A DNA stretch of 44,098 nucleotides from Chthonomonas sp. UBA6659 (GCA_002455425.1 DKKT01000015.1:15455-59552), one strand, 5' to 3'. Shown: positions 15,800 to 24,113, counted from the stretch's first letter. The notes: generated by a model not told the origin, from the letters alone. Translations and numbers: made by a program.

Positions 15800-16802
15800 C
15801 TTGTTCCAAAACCTCAAGGTCGAAGGCTTCGAGCCGCACACGGCGGTCGAAGTAGAGGACGGTCGCGGTCGTCGACCAGATCGGGATGACGACCCAGAGG
15901 GCGAAGTAGAGCGGAATTCCGGCGATGGCCTGCGTCGCAAGCTCACCGAGAAGCACATTGGGCATCGCTTGGCGGACGTAGACGTCGACGCTGAACAGGG
16001 CCATGGTAACCCACGTGCCGAGCCAGATCGCGAAGAACACGCATCCACAAGTGAACCACATGCCGATCAGGCTACCGCTCCCTGCGGGATGAGCCCGATT
16101 GCCGGCCAGGAGTTTTCGGCTGCGTCGCATCGCCGCGATCGGGCCGTAACCCTCGAGGGCGACGATCGCCGGAGCAAGGGAGTAGCGGCTGACCAGCCAG
16201 AGGGCGATGAGGAGCGCGGGGAAGATGCCGAATGTGCCGATCAACGCGGAAACGGCGGGCCATAGGTTATCGTCGCTCGTGCGTTCGGTGATCAGGGCCG
16301 ACACCAAGAGCAGAATCAGAGTCACGATCAGAGCCCCGCTGCTGAGCGCGAAGGCGATCACGTTGGAGAGGATGAGGCGCGGAAGCGACCGCCAGGCGAC
16401 CTTCCGGGCCGTTGCCTCGTCAGTCTGGTTTCCGAGCACGTAGTCGGAAACGAGTTGGGCGACGAGAGCGCTTGTGAACGAGACGCCACTGACAAAGAGG
16501 GGGAGTGCGACGAACAGCGCCACGGCGATGACTGCAAAGACTTCGGCGATCTGCGTTTCGGTGCTGTTCGGATTCGAAGTGGTGTAGACGCTGGGAAAAA
16601 CGAACGCGAAGAAGAAAACGACCGACGCGTAGCAGATCAACATCGGACCGGCCGTTGATCGTAGAATCGGTCGGCCGAGCCGTTGAAAGGCGCGGGCGGC
16701 GACGTCCCCGATTTCGCTCTGGGTGAGCGGGCGCAACCACGCGCGGCGGTCGCTTGCCCGCATCCGTCGCTGGAGGTGCTCGAGCGCCGGGTCCCTTGCC
16801 AT
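15759..16802 (-). CDS. Polytopic membrane protein, companion of DUF4129/DUF4350
   Basis: 347 residues with about six hydrophobic helices, including GPMLICYASVVFFFAFVFPS, VFAVIAVALFVALPLFVSG, SNVIAFALSSGALIVTLILLLVSALI and ALWVVIPIWSTTATVLYFDRRVR. The pattern LAPAIVALEGYGPIAAMRRSRKLLAGN and the ending YFDRRVR-EAFDLE are typical of the glycerophosphodiesterase-type integral membrane domain family found near DUF4129 genes. No catalytic residues. TAAACT seven bases before the ATG suggests its own leaderless promoter 28 bases after dnaN. Confidence 0.7.
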   Translation of the reverse strand: MARDPALEHLQRRMRASDRRAWLRPLTQSEIGDVAARAFQRLGRPILRSTAGPMLICYASVVFFFAFVFPSVYTTSNPNSTETQIAEVFAVIAVALFVALPLFVSGVSFTSALVAQLVSDYVLGNQTDEATARKVAWRSLPRLILSNVIAFALSSGALIVTLILLLVSALITERTSDDNLWPAVSALIGTFGIFPALLIALWLVSRYSLAPAIVALEGYGPIAAMRRSRKLLAGNRAHPAGSGSLIGMWFTCGCVFFAIWLGTWVTMALFSVDVYVRQAMPNVLLGELATQAIAGIPLYFALWVVIPIWSTTATVLYFDRRVRLEAFDLEVLEQDVRRTNRQTRFQL

Positions 16803-16809
16803 GGCGTTC

Positions 16810-16815
16810 AGTTTA
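16810..16815 (-). promoter_or_regulatory. -10-like TAAACT, leaderless start of membrane protein gene
   Basis: Minus strand: TAAACT, seven bases (GAACGCC), ATG at 16802, in the short gap after dnaN. Confidence 0.42.
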
Positions 16816-16830
16816 GCTCGGGCGTGTCGA

Positions 16831-17934
16831 TCAGGAGAGGGCCATCGGCATGATCACGCAGAACTGGGACTCGCCGCCATCGACGGGTCGGAACACGGCC
16901 GGTCGCGAGGGCTCCGTCAGTTCGGCTTTGATTCCGTCGGCCTTCATGGCGCTCAGGGCGTCGATGACATACCGGCCATTGAAGGCGATGTCGATTTCAC
17001 CGTTTTTGCTGACGACACCGACGAGTTCCTTGGCCTCGCCTTTGTCTTCGCTGCGCGAACTGAGGAGGATCGCCTCGCCCTGGCCCGAGAATTTGACCCG
17101 ACCCGCGCTGTCACGCGCGAGGATCATCGTTCGCTTGACGTGGTCGAGAAGCTCGGCTCGATCCAAAATCCACGTGCGCGTGGATTCGGCGGGGACGACG
17201 CGCTCCCAGTCCGGGAACGCACCGGCAAGCAGCTGGGAGACCACCTGCGAATTGCCCGCATCGACGGCCAATCGCGTGTCGTCGAAGCGCACCGTGAACG
17301 TCTCCGAGGCATCGACCGGAAGGCTCTTGATCGCGCGGAGTGCCTTTTCGGGCACGATCGCTCGCATGGTCGAGCCGATCCCCTCCTTGATGAGCTTGAG
17401 CACGGCAAGGCGATGGGTGTCGGTCGCGACAAGGGTCAGTTCATGCCCGTTGTAGGTGAAGAGCACGCCGGTGAGCTGGGGCCGGCTGTTATCGTCTGCG
17501 ACGGCGTAGGAGACGCCGTCGACCGCTTCACGGAATTCGGCCATCGTGAGGCTGAGTTCAGCGTTGCCGCTGACGTCGGGAGCGACCGGGAATTCGTCCG
17601 CGGGAAGAAACATGAGCTTCCACTCCGCGTTCGCACCCTGCCGGAGGACGAGCGAAGTACCCTCGGTCTCAAGGCTGATCTGGCCGTCGGGAAGATTGCT
17701 GACGATGTCACTGAGCAACTTCGCTGAGACACATGCACCCCCCGGCTCGCTCGTCGCGGCCATGATCTTGCGTTCCGCCCACATCTCCCCGTCGCACCCG
17801 AGCACGCTGAGCCCATCGGCCACCGCTTCGAGCCGGAGCGTGGTTAGGATCGGGAGGGCCGATCGCATGCTCGACGCTGTCGTCGCGAGCGTGACCGCCT
17901 CGAGCAGTTCCTTGCGGGGACATTCAACCTTCAC
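16831..17934 (-). CDS. dnaN: DNA polymerase III sliding clamp, beta subunit
   Basis: 367 residues from GTG 17934, with AAGGAG eight bases before the start. Three clamp domains of ~120 residues: VKVECPRKELLEAVTLATTA at the start, then LPDGQISLETEGTSLVLRQG, RPQLTGVLFTYNGHELTLVATDTHRLAVLK, and the C-terminal NGRYVIDALSAMKADGIKAEL with FCVIMPM. The ring tethers polymerase to DNA. The gene is not next to dnaA, recF or gyrB; instead it is the third gene after an ECF sigma factor and its small partner, 16 bases downstream of the latter. Confidence 0.96.
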   Translation of the reverse strand: MKVECPRKELLEAVTLATTASSMRSALPILTTLRLEAVADGLSVLGCDGEMWAERKIMAATSEPGGACVSAKLLSDIVSNLPDGQISLETEGTSLVLRQGANAEWKLMFLPADEFPVAPDVSGNAELSLTMAEFREAVDGVSYAVADDNSRPQLTGVLFTYNGHELTLVATDTHRLAVLKLIKEGIGSTMRAIVPEKALRAIKSLPVDASETFTVRFDDTRLAVDAGNSQVVSQLLAGAFPDWERVVPAESTRTWILDRAELLDHVKRTMILARDSAGRVKFSGQGEAILLSSRSEDKGEAKELVGVVSKNGEIDIAFNGRYVIDALSAMKADGIKAELTEPSRPAVFRPVDGGESQFCVIMPMALS

Positions 17935-17950
17935 GTACGGATCTCCTTGA

Positions 17951-18238
17951 TTAGCCTTGAATCGGCAACTGATACTGCAGGTGGGTCGGGCTCGGCGCCT
18001 TGGTGTGAAGGTCGACGCCGCGAGCATAGAGCTTCATGAGGATGCGCTGGAAGGACTCCTCCGTGAACGACGGACCTTGGTCGTTCTGGAGGGCGTCGAC
18101 GGCCGCGCGGAGCGTCAACATATCCGAGGCGAGGGCCGGGTCGTTTCCAGCGGCGACGATCATCTCGTCTTCAAGTTCGGCGGGCAGTTCGTAGCCCGCA
18201 TAGAGGTCGACCAGTTTCGTGTACAGTTCGCGGTTCAT
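17951..18238 (-). CDS. Small putative anti-sigma or sigma-partner protein
   Basis: 95 residues starting with ATG that overlaps the sigma-factor stop as ATGA, with GGAGAAGG upstream. Sequence begins MNRELYTKLVDLYAGYELPAELEDEMIVAAGNDPALASDM, like the N-terminal anti-sigma helices that clamp ECF sigma factors. It lacks a zinc-binding HxxxCxxC motif and has no membrane helix, so it would be soluble. Anti-sigma function is inferred from coupling and helix pattern, not from a clear family match. Confidence 0.5.
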   Translation of the reverse strand: MNRELYTKLVDLYAGYELPAELEDEMIVAAGNDPALASDMLTLRAAVDALQNDQGPSFTEESFQRILMKLYARGVDLHTKAPSPTHLQYQLPIQG

Positions 18239-18780
18239 AGGACCTTCTCCAGCGCGCCCCCGAGTTTGTCGCGGAGCGCGCGACGTCCACGATACAGCCT
18301 CGATTTGAGGGCCGGGACGCTGATTTTCAAAATGTCGGCCGCTTCCTTTGCCGAGATGTCCTCGAGATCACAAAGAATGAGCGGTTCGCGGTAGTCGGCG
18401 GGCAGATCGCTGAGAGCTTGCTGGACCGTGATCTTGAGCGCGGTCCGTTCCTCTGTCCCGTTGTCATGGGCGTCGTTCGGAAGCTCGAGCAGTCGATGCT
18501 GCCGCATCCTGTCGATGCAGAGATTGCGAGCGATTCGGAACAGCCAGGTGCGAAATGCGGCGTCGGCGCGCAGTTCGTTGGAGCGTCGGAGGACACGGAG
18601 GAACGTCTCCGCCGTGGCATCTTCGGCGTCGCTTCGATTGCCGAGCATCCGAAAGGCGTAGCGGAAAATCCGCTCGCCATAGATCTCGTACAAGCCACCG
18701 AGAGCGGCGGGGTCGCCCTTCGCAAGAGCGTGCAACCACCGTTTCTCGGCCAAAGAATCCTGCTGAGAATCACTCGCCAT
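18235..18780 (-). CDS. ECF-type RNA polymerase sigma factor
   Basis: 181 residues from ATG 18780; GTG 18798 would add six residues. Region 2: ALGGLYEIYGERIFRYAFRMLGNRSDAEDATAETFLRVLRR, then FRTWLFRIARNLCIDRMRQHR. Region 4: ALSDLPADYREPLILCDLEDISAKEAADILKISVPALKSRLYRGRRAL. No region 1 or 3, so group 4 (ECF). It directs transcription of an unknown regulon; the linked small protein is the likely regulator and dnaN lies downstream in the same direction. It follows the CDF gene by about 40 bases. Confidence 0.92.
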   Translation of the reverse strand: MASDSQQDSLAEKRWLHALAKGDPAALGGLYEIYGERIFRYAFRMLGNRSDAEDATAETFLRVLRRSNELRADAAFRTWLFRIARNLCIDRMRQHRLLELPNDAHDNGTEERTALKITVQQALSDLPADYREPLILCDLEDISAKEAADILKISVPALKSRLYRGRRALRDKLGGALEKVL

Positions 18781-18822
18781 AAAGGACGACACCGACACGA
18801 AATTCGATGCGGGCCCCGTAGT

Positions 18823-19794
18823 CTACCGCCGCTCCCCCATGTCTTTTCGGGGCGGCGTCAAGGAGTTTTCCCCGTGTTCCCGACGACGGTGCTCGACCTC
18901 AGCCTCGTAGGGCTCATAGTGGATGTTCACCAGGGCGCCCCCGAGGGCATCCCGGATTTCGTCCTCGATCTGCTCGGCGATTTCGTGGGCGGCCACGAAG
19001 GTCAGGCGATCGTCGAGCATCACATGGAGGTCGACGGTGCGCAAGGAACCGGAAGATCGGGTTCTCAGGTTGTGGTAGCCACGAACCTCAGGGTGGCCGG
19101 CGAGCGCCGCCTCGAGAAGTTGGACGTCGGCGGGCGGCAGAGCACCGTCCATCAGGGGGTGCAGCAGGTGTCGCAACTGTGCCAAAGCGACGCCCATGGA
19201 AACAAACGTGAATGCCACCGCGACGAGCGGGTCCAGCACTTTCCAGCCCGTGACGGTGTAGGCGAGGAGCCCGACGAGGACACCGAGAGACGCGAGGCTA
19301 TCGCCCCGTAGGTGGAGGGCTTCGCTTTCGAGGGCGGCCGAAGACTCCGCCCTGGCGACACGCCGAAGATGCCAACCCACGGCCGTGTTGGAGGCGAGGG
19401 CGAACCCCATGGCCACCAATCCCCAGTCCGCCTCGATCGGCTGGGGGTCCCTCAGGCGCCCGATCGCCATCCCCAGAATGAGGACACCCGACCCGAGCAT
19501 CACCAGCATCTGGAACGCGCTTGAGAGCAACTCCGCCTTCCCATGGCCGTACGGATGATCCGCGTCCGGAGGAAGCGCCGCGTACCGGACCGTCACGAGC
19601 GCGAGGAGCGACATGAGGATGTCGACGGTGGACTGTAGCCCTTCGCCGAGGACGCTGACGCTGCCGCTGAGGTAGGCCGCGAGGAGCTTGACTGCGACGA
19701 CGAGTGTCGTGGCGGTCAGTGAAAGGACTGCGGCTTGCGCGACCCGCCGCAACCGCGTCGGATCGCTCGGCTCGAACGATCGCGCACCGCCCAT
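18823..19794 (-). CDS. Cation diffusion facilitator family transporter
   Basis: 323 residues, about six membrane helices and a C-terminal cytoplasmic metallochaperone-like domain (VRGYHNLRTRSSGSLRTVDLHVMLDDRLTFVAAHEIAEQIE). CDF proteins export divalent metals against protons. In TM5 the metal site HLRGD (HxxxD) is intact. In TM2, where family members have (H/D)xxxD, the sequence is GEGLQSTVD: Gln54 and Asp58. The Gln may change metal choice. The hinge DADHPYGHGKAELLSSAFQ is canonical. TAGGAT six bases before the ATG supports the start; this hexamer lies at the foot of a terminator-like hairpin. Confidence 0.88.
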   Translation of the reverse strand: MGGARSFEPSDPTRLRRVAQAAVLSLTATTLVVAVKLLAAYLSGSVSVLGEGLQSTVDILMSLLALVTVRYAALPPDADHPYGHGKAELLSSAFQMLVMLGSGVLILGMAIGRLRDPQPIEADWGLVAMGFALASNTAVGWHLRRVARAESSAALESEALHLRGDSLASLGVLVGLLAYTVTGWKVLDPLVAVAFTFVSMGVALAQLRHLLHPLMDGALPPADVQLLEAALAGHPEVRGYHNLRTRSSGSLRTVDLHVMLDDRLTFVAAHEIAEQIEDEIRDALGGALVNIHYEPYEAEVEHRRREHGENSLTPPRKDMGERR

Positions 19795-19800
19795 GGTCTC

Positions 19801-19806
19801 ATCCTA
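19801..19806 (-). promoter_or_regulatory. -10 TAGGAT, leaderless start of CDF gene
   Basis: Minus strand: TAGGAT, six bases (GAGACC), ATG at 19794. Four bases of it are the end of the 15-bp hairpin arm described next. Confidence 0.5.
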
Positions 19807-19840
19807 GCACCCCTTCCGCAGCTGGGGAAGGGGTGCTAGG
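19803..19840 (-). terminator. 15-bp perfect hairpin after the six-gene membrane operon
   Basis: Arms CCTAGCACCCCTTCC (19803-19817) and GGAAGGGGTGCTAGG (19826-19840) with an 8-base loop, starting four bases after the stop of the last operon gene. No T tract follows, so intrinsic termination may be inefficient. The distal arm overlaps the -10 element of the CDF gene. Confidence 0.65.
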
Positions 19841-19844
19841 CGGC

Positions 19845-20558
19845 TTACATCTTGAACGTGCCCGTGATGAGCCACTCGATCCAGATGAAATACATGCGAT
19901 CGATGAGGAGGGTGAATCGGGTCATGACCGTGTTCCCGAAGATCGCGCCGAAGCCGATCATCATGAGCCAGCGGCCCGTGGTGGTCATGCCCTTCATGAA
20001 CCTCGTCTTGAGCTCGAAGCTGAAGAGGAAGTAGCTCAGTACGGACAGGAGGGTTACCAAGAAGATGATGTTCGTGACCGCCTGGGACACGTACAGGGAG
20101 CCCGGGGTCGGCCCCGTCCCCGCCGGGACGATGAAGGCGTCGTTCGGGATGATCGGCTTCATCGAAGCCGCGATCTGCGGCAGGAACTTCTTCGACCAGG
20201 CGTCGGCCTGCTGACCGGCCCAGAGACCGAGGATGATCCCGATCGGGATCCGGCTGACCCAGTTGTTCTTCCTACTGAACACGAAGTACGCCATGAGGCC
20301 GATCGGCAGGAGGAGAATGTACGCCCAGTATCCAGGCGTTCCCGGTTGGCCGGACGCAGTCGGCGTTCCGACCATCTTGTCCCACCAAGTCGACTTGAGG
20401 GACTCCGTCCACAAAGCCGTGATCGACCACCCTGCAGCGAGGCCGAGGTAGATGTGCTCGATCAGGCGATAGAACTTGTTCTCACGGTAGAGGACGCTGT
20501 AGAGTCCGATCGTGGCGATCGCACCGATGGTGAGTTTGATCCAAGTGAAGTCCATCAC
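19845..20558 (-). CDS. Membrane operon protein 6, unknown function
   Basis: 237 residues from GTG 20558 (ATG 20555 also possible); the start overlaps the previous stop as GTGATG. About seven hydrophobic helices: WIKLTIGAIATIGLYSVLY, HIYLGLAAGWSITALW, WAYILLLPIGLMAYFVF, IPIGIILGLWAGQQ, IIFLVTLLSVLSYFLFSF and WLMMIGFGAIFGNTVM. No family recognised. Last gene of a six-gene overlapping operon and followed by a hairpin. Confidence 0.7.
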   Translation of the reverse strand: MMDFTWIKLTIGAIATIGLYSVLYRENKFYRLIEHIYLGLAAGWSITALWTESLKSTWWDKMVGTPTASGQPGTPGYWAYILLLPIGLMAYFVFSRKNNWVSRIPIGIILGLWAGQQADAWSKKFLPQIAASMKPIIPNDAFIVPAGTGPTPGSLYVSQAVTNIIFLVTLLSVLSYFLFSFELKTRFMKGMTTTGRWLMMIGFGAIFGNTVMTRFTLLIDRMYFIWIEWLITGTFKM

Positions 20559-21574
20559 GCGTTCTTCCCCTTACCGCTGCGGGCCAACCACATGCCGATG
20601 TTGCCGGCAAGGACGGCGAGAATCAGAAGCGCCATCCCTGTGTGAAGCGCAAAGTAGTACGAGGTGCCTCTGGCGTAGTTCTGCTTGCCAGTCCAACCGG
20701 GGACGACGAGTTGCTTGTCTTTCGCATACTCCACGGTCTTCTTGCCCTCGGGCCAGTTGACTCCGTTCTCCATCAGGGTCTCCATTTCGACGACACCGTT
20801 GAGGCCGACGACGAGCCCAAACAGAAGCCCGGCGGAGTAGTAGTTCACCGTCTCCGGCCCCATGACGCCGGTGCACATGGAGCCCAGCTTGTTCTTGACT
20901 TCGAAGTCGCCGAATCTCGCCGGTTTGAACTTGAGGCGCTCGATGAGCACATCGATGGTCTTGGACGCCGTGATGTTGATGTAAAGTCCAAGGTCGTCGA
21001 GGGTCTGGATGTTCTTGAGGACGGGAGACTGGTACACGTCGCGCGGACCTTCCGGAGACACATCCCGCTTGCCTTTGAAGGCTTTGCGAATGTCCGACTG
21101 GATCGACTTCGCGGTGCCTTCTCCGTTGGGAAAGAACCCGAGACTGATCCAGTCGTCCCAGCGTTTGTACTCCCGCTCGCCCTTGAGCTTTCGTTCCAAG
21201 GTGATGCGTGCGATGGTGTCACGAGCGACCTGGGGCGCCTGGGGGTCGGCCAGGGAGTAGACCATGAACTTCACGTTGCGCCGCATGAGAATGCGGAGGA
21301 GCGACTCGAGTTGTCCGGCGCTCTCGCCGCGGGTGGAGTTCGTCCAGTCCGACTGAATCGCGACGGTCGAGCCCTCCGGGACGTTCATGACCGTCGCATA
21401 GAACTCGATCGCGTTGTTTCCGGGTTTGTTCGGCAGAACCAAGGCTGGGCCGGCGAACTTCGAGGCGATGACGGACGCCGAGATGACGACGATGAGAATG
21501 AGGTAGAGCACCTGCCGCGGGAGCGACTGGAGCTTCTCTCCGAATGTTCGTTCTTCTTGTGCGAGGTCTGCCAT
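20555..21574 (-). CDS. Membrane operon protein 5, large soluble domain between two helices
   Basis: 339 residues. An N-terminal helix (VLYLILIVVISASVIAS), a ~230-residue soluble region, and a C-terminal helix (YYFALHTGMALLILAVLAGNIGMWLA). The soluble region starts VPEGSTVAIQSDWTNSTRGE and contains LESLLRILMRRNVKFMVYSLADPQAPQV, which reads like an alternating alpha/beta fold, and later NYYSAGLLFGLVVGLNGVVEMETLMENG. No catalytic motif recognised. ATG overlaps the previous stop by one base (TGATG), with GAGGAGGAG about ten bases upstream. Confidence 0.72.
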   Translation of the reverse strand: MADLAQEERTFGEKLQSLPRQVLYLILIVVISASVIASKFAGPALVLPNKPGNNAIEFYATVMNVPEGSTVAIQSDWTNSTRGESAGQLESLLRILMRRNVKFMVYSLADPQAPQVARDTIARITLERKLKGEREYKRWDDWISLGFFPNGEGTAKSIQSDIRKAFKGKRDVSPEGPRDVYQSPVLKNIQTLDDLGLYINITASKTIDVLIERLKFKPARFGDFEVKNKLGSMCTGVMGPETVNYYSAGLLFGLVVGLNGVVEMETLMENGVNWPEGKKTVEYAKDKQLVVPGWTGKQNYARGTSYYFALHTGMALLILAVLAGNIGMWLARSGKGKNA

Positions 21575-22464
21575 CAGCCGCTCACTCCTCCTCGGTCAAG
21601 GCTCAGCCAGAGGCGAATGCCCATGGCCAGGGCTCCGACACCGACGCCGAAATTGATCGCTCGGATTGCGGGCGTTTGGAGTGATCCCGTGATCCACCCC
21701 GCGATTTCCGAGAGCTTCAGGTTGTTGCTGACCGGCGCTGCGGCCGAGTCGAGCATGAACACGATCGCACCCATGATCGAGATCATCACGATCAGTGCCG
21801 TCGAAAGCAGGATCGTCGACTCGATCGATCGAATGCGGAAGGCCCGGTACGCCGCGGAGAGAATGAAGAAGGCGATAAGGGAGAACATCGCCGCGTCCAT
21901 CTGCTGAAGCATGCCGTCGAACAGAAGGTCACGCCCACGATTCCAGAAGCCGGGTACGAGCTCCACTTTGGCCGCGCCCTCGCCAAGCCGAGTCAGCCAG
22001 TCGGCGTACCCGAAGATCATCATGATCACGATGCTCAGCAGCAAGATGCCGCTGAAGACCCAGTCGGTCTGTTTCTTGATCAGGCGCTTGCCGTGGATGC
22101 TGACGAGAGAGTAGATGCCGAGTCCGAGCAGAAAGGCGGTGAGGATGTTCGCGAAGTCGGTCACGACTGGAAGCGCATCCTTCAGCCAGAGCGCGACGCC
22201 TTCGGTGGCGTTGGTCGGCTCGGTCACCCCTTCGCCCGCTCGTGGCCAAAGCCATTGGACCATCCAAAACAGTCCGGCAAGGAACGTGAAGGTGACGACG
22301 ATGGGTCGGCGCATCCGGGTCGGCGCGAACAGGAGCCCGATCATCAGGGCGAAGCCCAAGACCAAGCCGATGATGATCTTGATCCAGAGACCGGCCGTGG
22401 CGTTGTCCCCGTTCCAGAAATTCAGCGGCGGGGTCGCGGGAGCTTGTGCGATGAGGAAGTTCAC
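21574..22464 (-). CDS. Membrane operon protein 4, polytopic, unknown function
   Basis: 296 residues from GTG 22464, overlapping the preceding stop as GTGA; the GAG/AAG-rich end of that gene also serves as its Shine-Dalgarno (GGAGGAG). About eight hydrophobic helices: LWIKIIIGLVLGFALMIGLL, VVTFTFLAGLFWMVQWLW, ANILTAFLLGLGIYSLVS, VFSGILLLSIVIMMIFGYA, AMFSLIAFFILSAAYRAF and TALIVMISIMGAIVFML. No family recognised. Confidence 0.72.
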   Translation of the reverse strand: MNFLIAQAPATPPLNFWNGDNATAGLWIKIIIGLVLGFALMIGLLFAPTRMRRPIVVTFTFLAGLFWMVQWLWPRAGEGVTEPTNATEGVALWLKDALPVVTDFANILTAFLLGLGIYSLVSIHGKRLIKKQTDWVFSGILLLSIVIMMIFGYADWLTRLGEGAAKVELVPGFWNRGRDLLFDGMLQQMDAAMFSLIAFFILSAAYRAFRIRSIESTILLSTALIVMISIMGAIVFMLDSAAAPVSNNLKLSEIAGWITGSLQTPAIRAINFGVGVGALAMGIRLWLSLDRGGVSG

Positions 22465-23339
22465 TTCTCCTCCTCCTCCTTGGGCTTGCCCCGGTTCGGA
22501 TCTGGATTGAAGATCATGTACATCAGCCTTTCATCCGACTTCAGCGGGCGGCTCGTCTGGGTATCCGGATCGGTCGTCCTTTCAAACTGCTGAGCGCTGT
22601 TGAATGCGACGCCGAGGAGGACGTAGCCGGCGATGAGGATCTTGCCGATGTCCTGGCCGACGAGGCTTCCGACGAGAACCGGCTCGCGGCTGAGGTATGC
22701 GCTTGCGGCATAGAATTCGTCGCCGATGAGGACGTAGTCGCACGCGGCAATGAAGAAGGGGGTTTGAGTCGTTTCCGTGGACGAGGCCACCTGAATGGCA
22801 CCGATCGAGTTGGCGGTTTCCGCGAAGATCAGTGACTCGGCGAAGAATTCGCCGAGGAAGAAAGTCGCCGCGGTTTGCTCGCGAAGGATGATGCCGGAGA
22901 CGCCGGCCGCGAAGGCGAATTGTCGGTCACTGACGAACCGGACCGAGTCCTGGTCGTAGCGGTCGGCAAGACCTTCCTTGTTGTACACGTCGCTGATGAT
23001 CTCCTGAGCAACCGTGTACACCGCCGCGTCGGCGCAGCACAGCCGGATCGGGTTGGCGAACCGTGCAGCCGTCCGGGTGACGTAGGCGAAGATGTTGAGC
23101 GCCTGGACGGAAATCGCGTTCAGACCGCCGATGCCCGGAACCATGAGGACCGGTTTTCCCATCTCGGTCGAACGGCCGATCGCCTCGTCGATCGCGTTCA
23201 AACCGGCGATACGCCGGATGTAGAGGCCTTCGCGCGAGGCCTTCGAGCGTTTGATGTTGGTCAAGATCATCGTCAGCATGGCGGTGATCAGGACCAGCAC
23301 AAAAAGGATGTTTATCCAGCCTGTGTCTGCCCACTGCAT
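22461..23339 (-). CDS. Membrane operon protein 3, DUF6754-like
   Basis: 292 residues from ATG 23339; it overlaps the previous gene by 28 bases. One N-terminal helix (ILFVLVLITAMLTMILTNIK) precedes a conserved globular region: YIRRIAGLNAIDEAIGRSTEMGKPVLMVPG, IGGLNAISVQALNIFAYV, CCADAAVYTVAQEIISDVY and QFAFAAGVSGIILREQTAATFFLGEFFAE. A second helix is near IGKILIAGYVLLGVAF. The C-terminus is charged (PNRGKPKEEEEK). I recall DUF6754 as the name for this family; that assignment is from memory. Function unknown. Confidence 0.7.
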   Translation of the reverse strand: MQWADTGWINILFVLVLITAMLTMILTNIKRSKASREGLYIRRIAGLNAIDEAIGRSTEMGKPVLMVPGIGGLNAISVQALNIFAYVTRTAARFANPIRLCCADAAVYTVAQEIISDVYNKEGLADRYDQDSVRFVSDRQFAFAAGVSGIILREQTAATFFLGEFFAESLIFAETANSIGAIQVASSTETTQTPFFIAACDYVLIGDEFYAASAYLSREPVLVGSLVGQDIGKILIAGYVLLGVAFNSAQQFERTTDPDTQTSRPLKSDERLMYMIFNPDPNRGKPKEEEEK

Positions 23340-23650
23340 GGCGTTGGTGTCTCCTGCGTCGGTTTGTTGCCGGACGCGTCCTCCTCGATCCGGCGAATGA
23401 GGCGCTCCACCCATTCGCGCTTCGTCACGAGGCGGCTGTAATCGTTGATGGTATCGAATCCAAGGACGGGAACGAGGAACGGCGCAAAGACCACGCCGGC
23501 ATTGCCCATCACCCGCCCCAATGGCTTGTGCATCTCGAGGAACAGGATCGATGGGGCATGAAGCTTCCGCTTCGAAATCTCCTCGACCGCCTTTGCGATC
23601 AGTCGATCCGCCTCCTCATCCGTCAGTTCGCTCTGCCAGAAGTCGTTCAT
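23312..23650 (-). CDS. Membrane operon protein 2, small cytoplasmic protein
   Basis: 112 residues from ATG 23650, inside the end of the preceding gene (35-base overlap). Mostly helical and charged: MNDFWQSELTDEEADRLIAK, then ISKRKLHAPSILFLEMHKPL and NAGVVFAPFLVPVLGFDTI, the latter weakly hydrophobic. The C-terminus is helical (WVERLIRRIEED). No family recognised. Its place inside overlapping genes suggests a stoichiometric partner of the membrane proteins. Confidence 0.65.
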   Translation of the reverse strand: MNDFWQSELTDEEADRLIAKAVEEISKRKLHAPSILFLEMHKPLGRVMGNAGVVFAPFLVPVLGFDTINDYSRLVTKREWVERLIRRIEEDASGNKPTQETPTPCSGQTQAG

Positions 23651-24074
23651 CGTCTCGCCAGAATTGGCGGATTTTAGCCAAAACCTCTTCGCGATTGCCG
23701 GAGAACCGGAGATAGACCCCACGGAACGGCTCGAGGCGGCTTTCGCCCTCGAACGGGCTGAGCTTGACCCCGCCCGGGTCAAGCTGTACCCTCTTGACGT
23801 TCGGCCACAGAATTTCGGTTACCGAAACTCCGATCCGCTGCCTTGCGCCAGTCTCATCCAGCGAATAGTGCAAAGGAAGGAACAATTCCGATGAAGAGAG
23901 GAGTACCGCGAGTACCCCGATCACGCCGAACAGCCAGTGACCGAGGAGCGCGATACCGATCACGCCGGCCAGGAGTGCAAGGAACATCACCGTCAGCAAG
24001 CGCTGAGGCTGGTGTGCACCCAGCCGGACGTCCCAAGTCAGCACCTCCTGGGATCGGGATTCGGTTTCGCCCAT
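23616..24074 (-). CDS. Membrane operon protein 1, two helices and PH-like domain
   Basis: 152 residues from ATG 24074. Two adjacent hydrophobic segments (LLTVMFLALLAGVIGIALLG and FGVIGVLAVLLSSSELFLP) are followed by a beta-rich region, LHYSLDETGARQRIGVSVTEILWPNVKRVQLDPGG in outline, typical of bacterial PH-like (YdbT/YcxB-type) domains. First gene of the six-gene operon. TAACAT lies eight bases before the ATG as a possible -10. Confidence 0.65.
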   Translation of the reverse strand: MGETESRSQEVLTWDVRLGAHQPQRLLTVMFLALLAGVIGIALLGHWLFGVIGVLAVLLSSSELFLPLHYSLDETGARQRIGVSVTEILWPNVKRVQLDPGGVKLSPFEGESRLEPFRGVYLRFSGNREEVLAKIRQFWRDDERLLAERTDG

Positions 24075-24113
24075 CGGGACCCATGTTAACCCGACGGCGC
24101 GTGGAAGGTGTGC

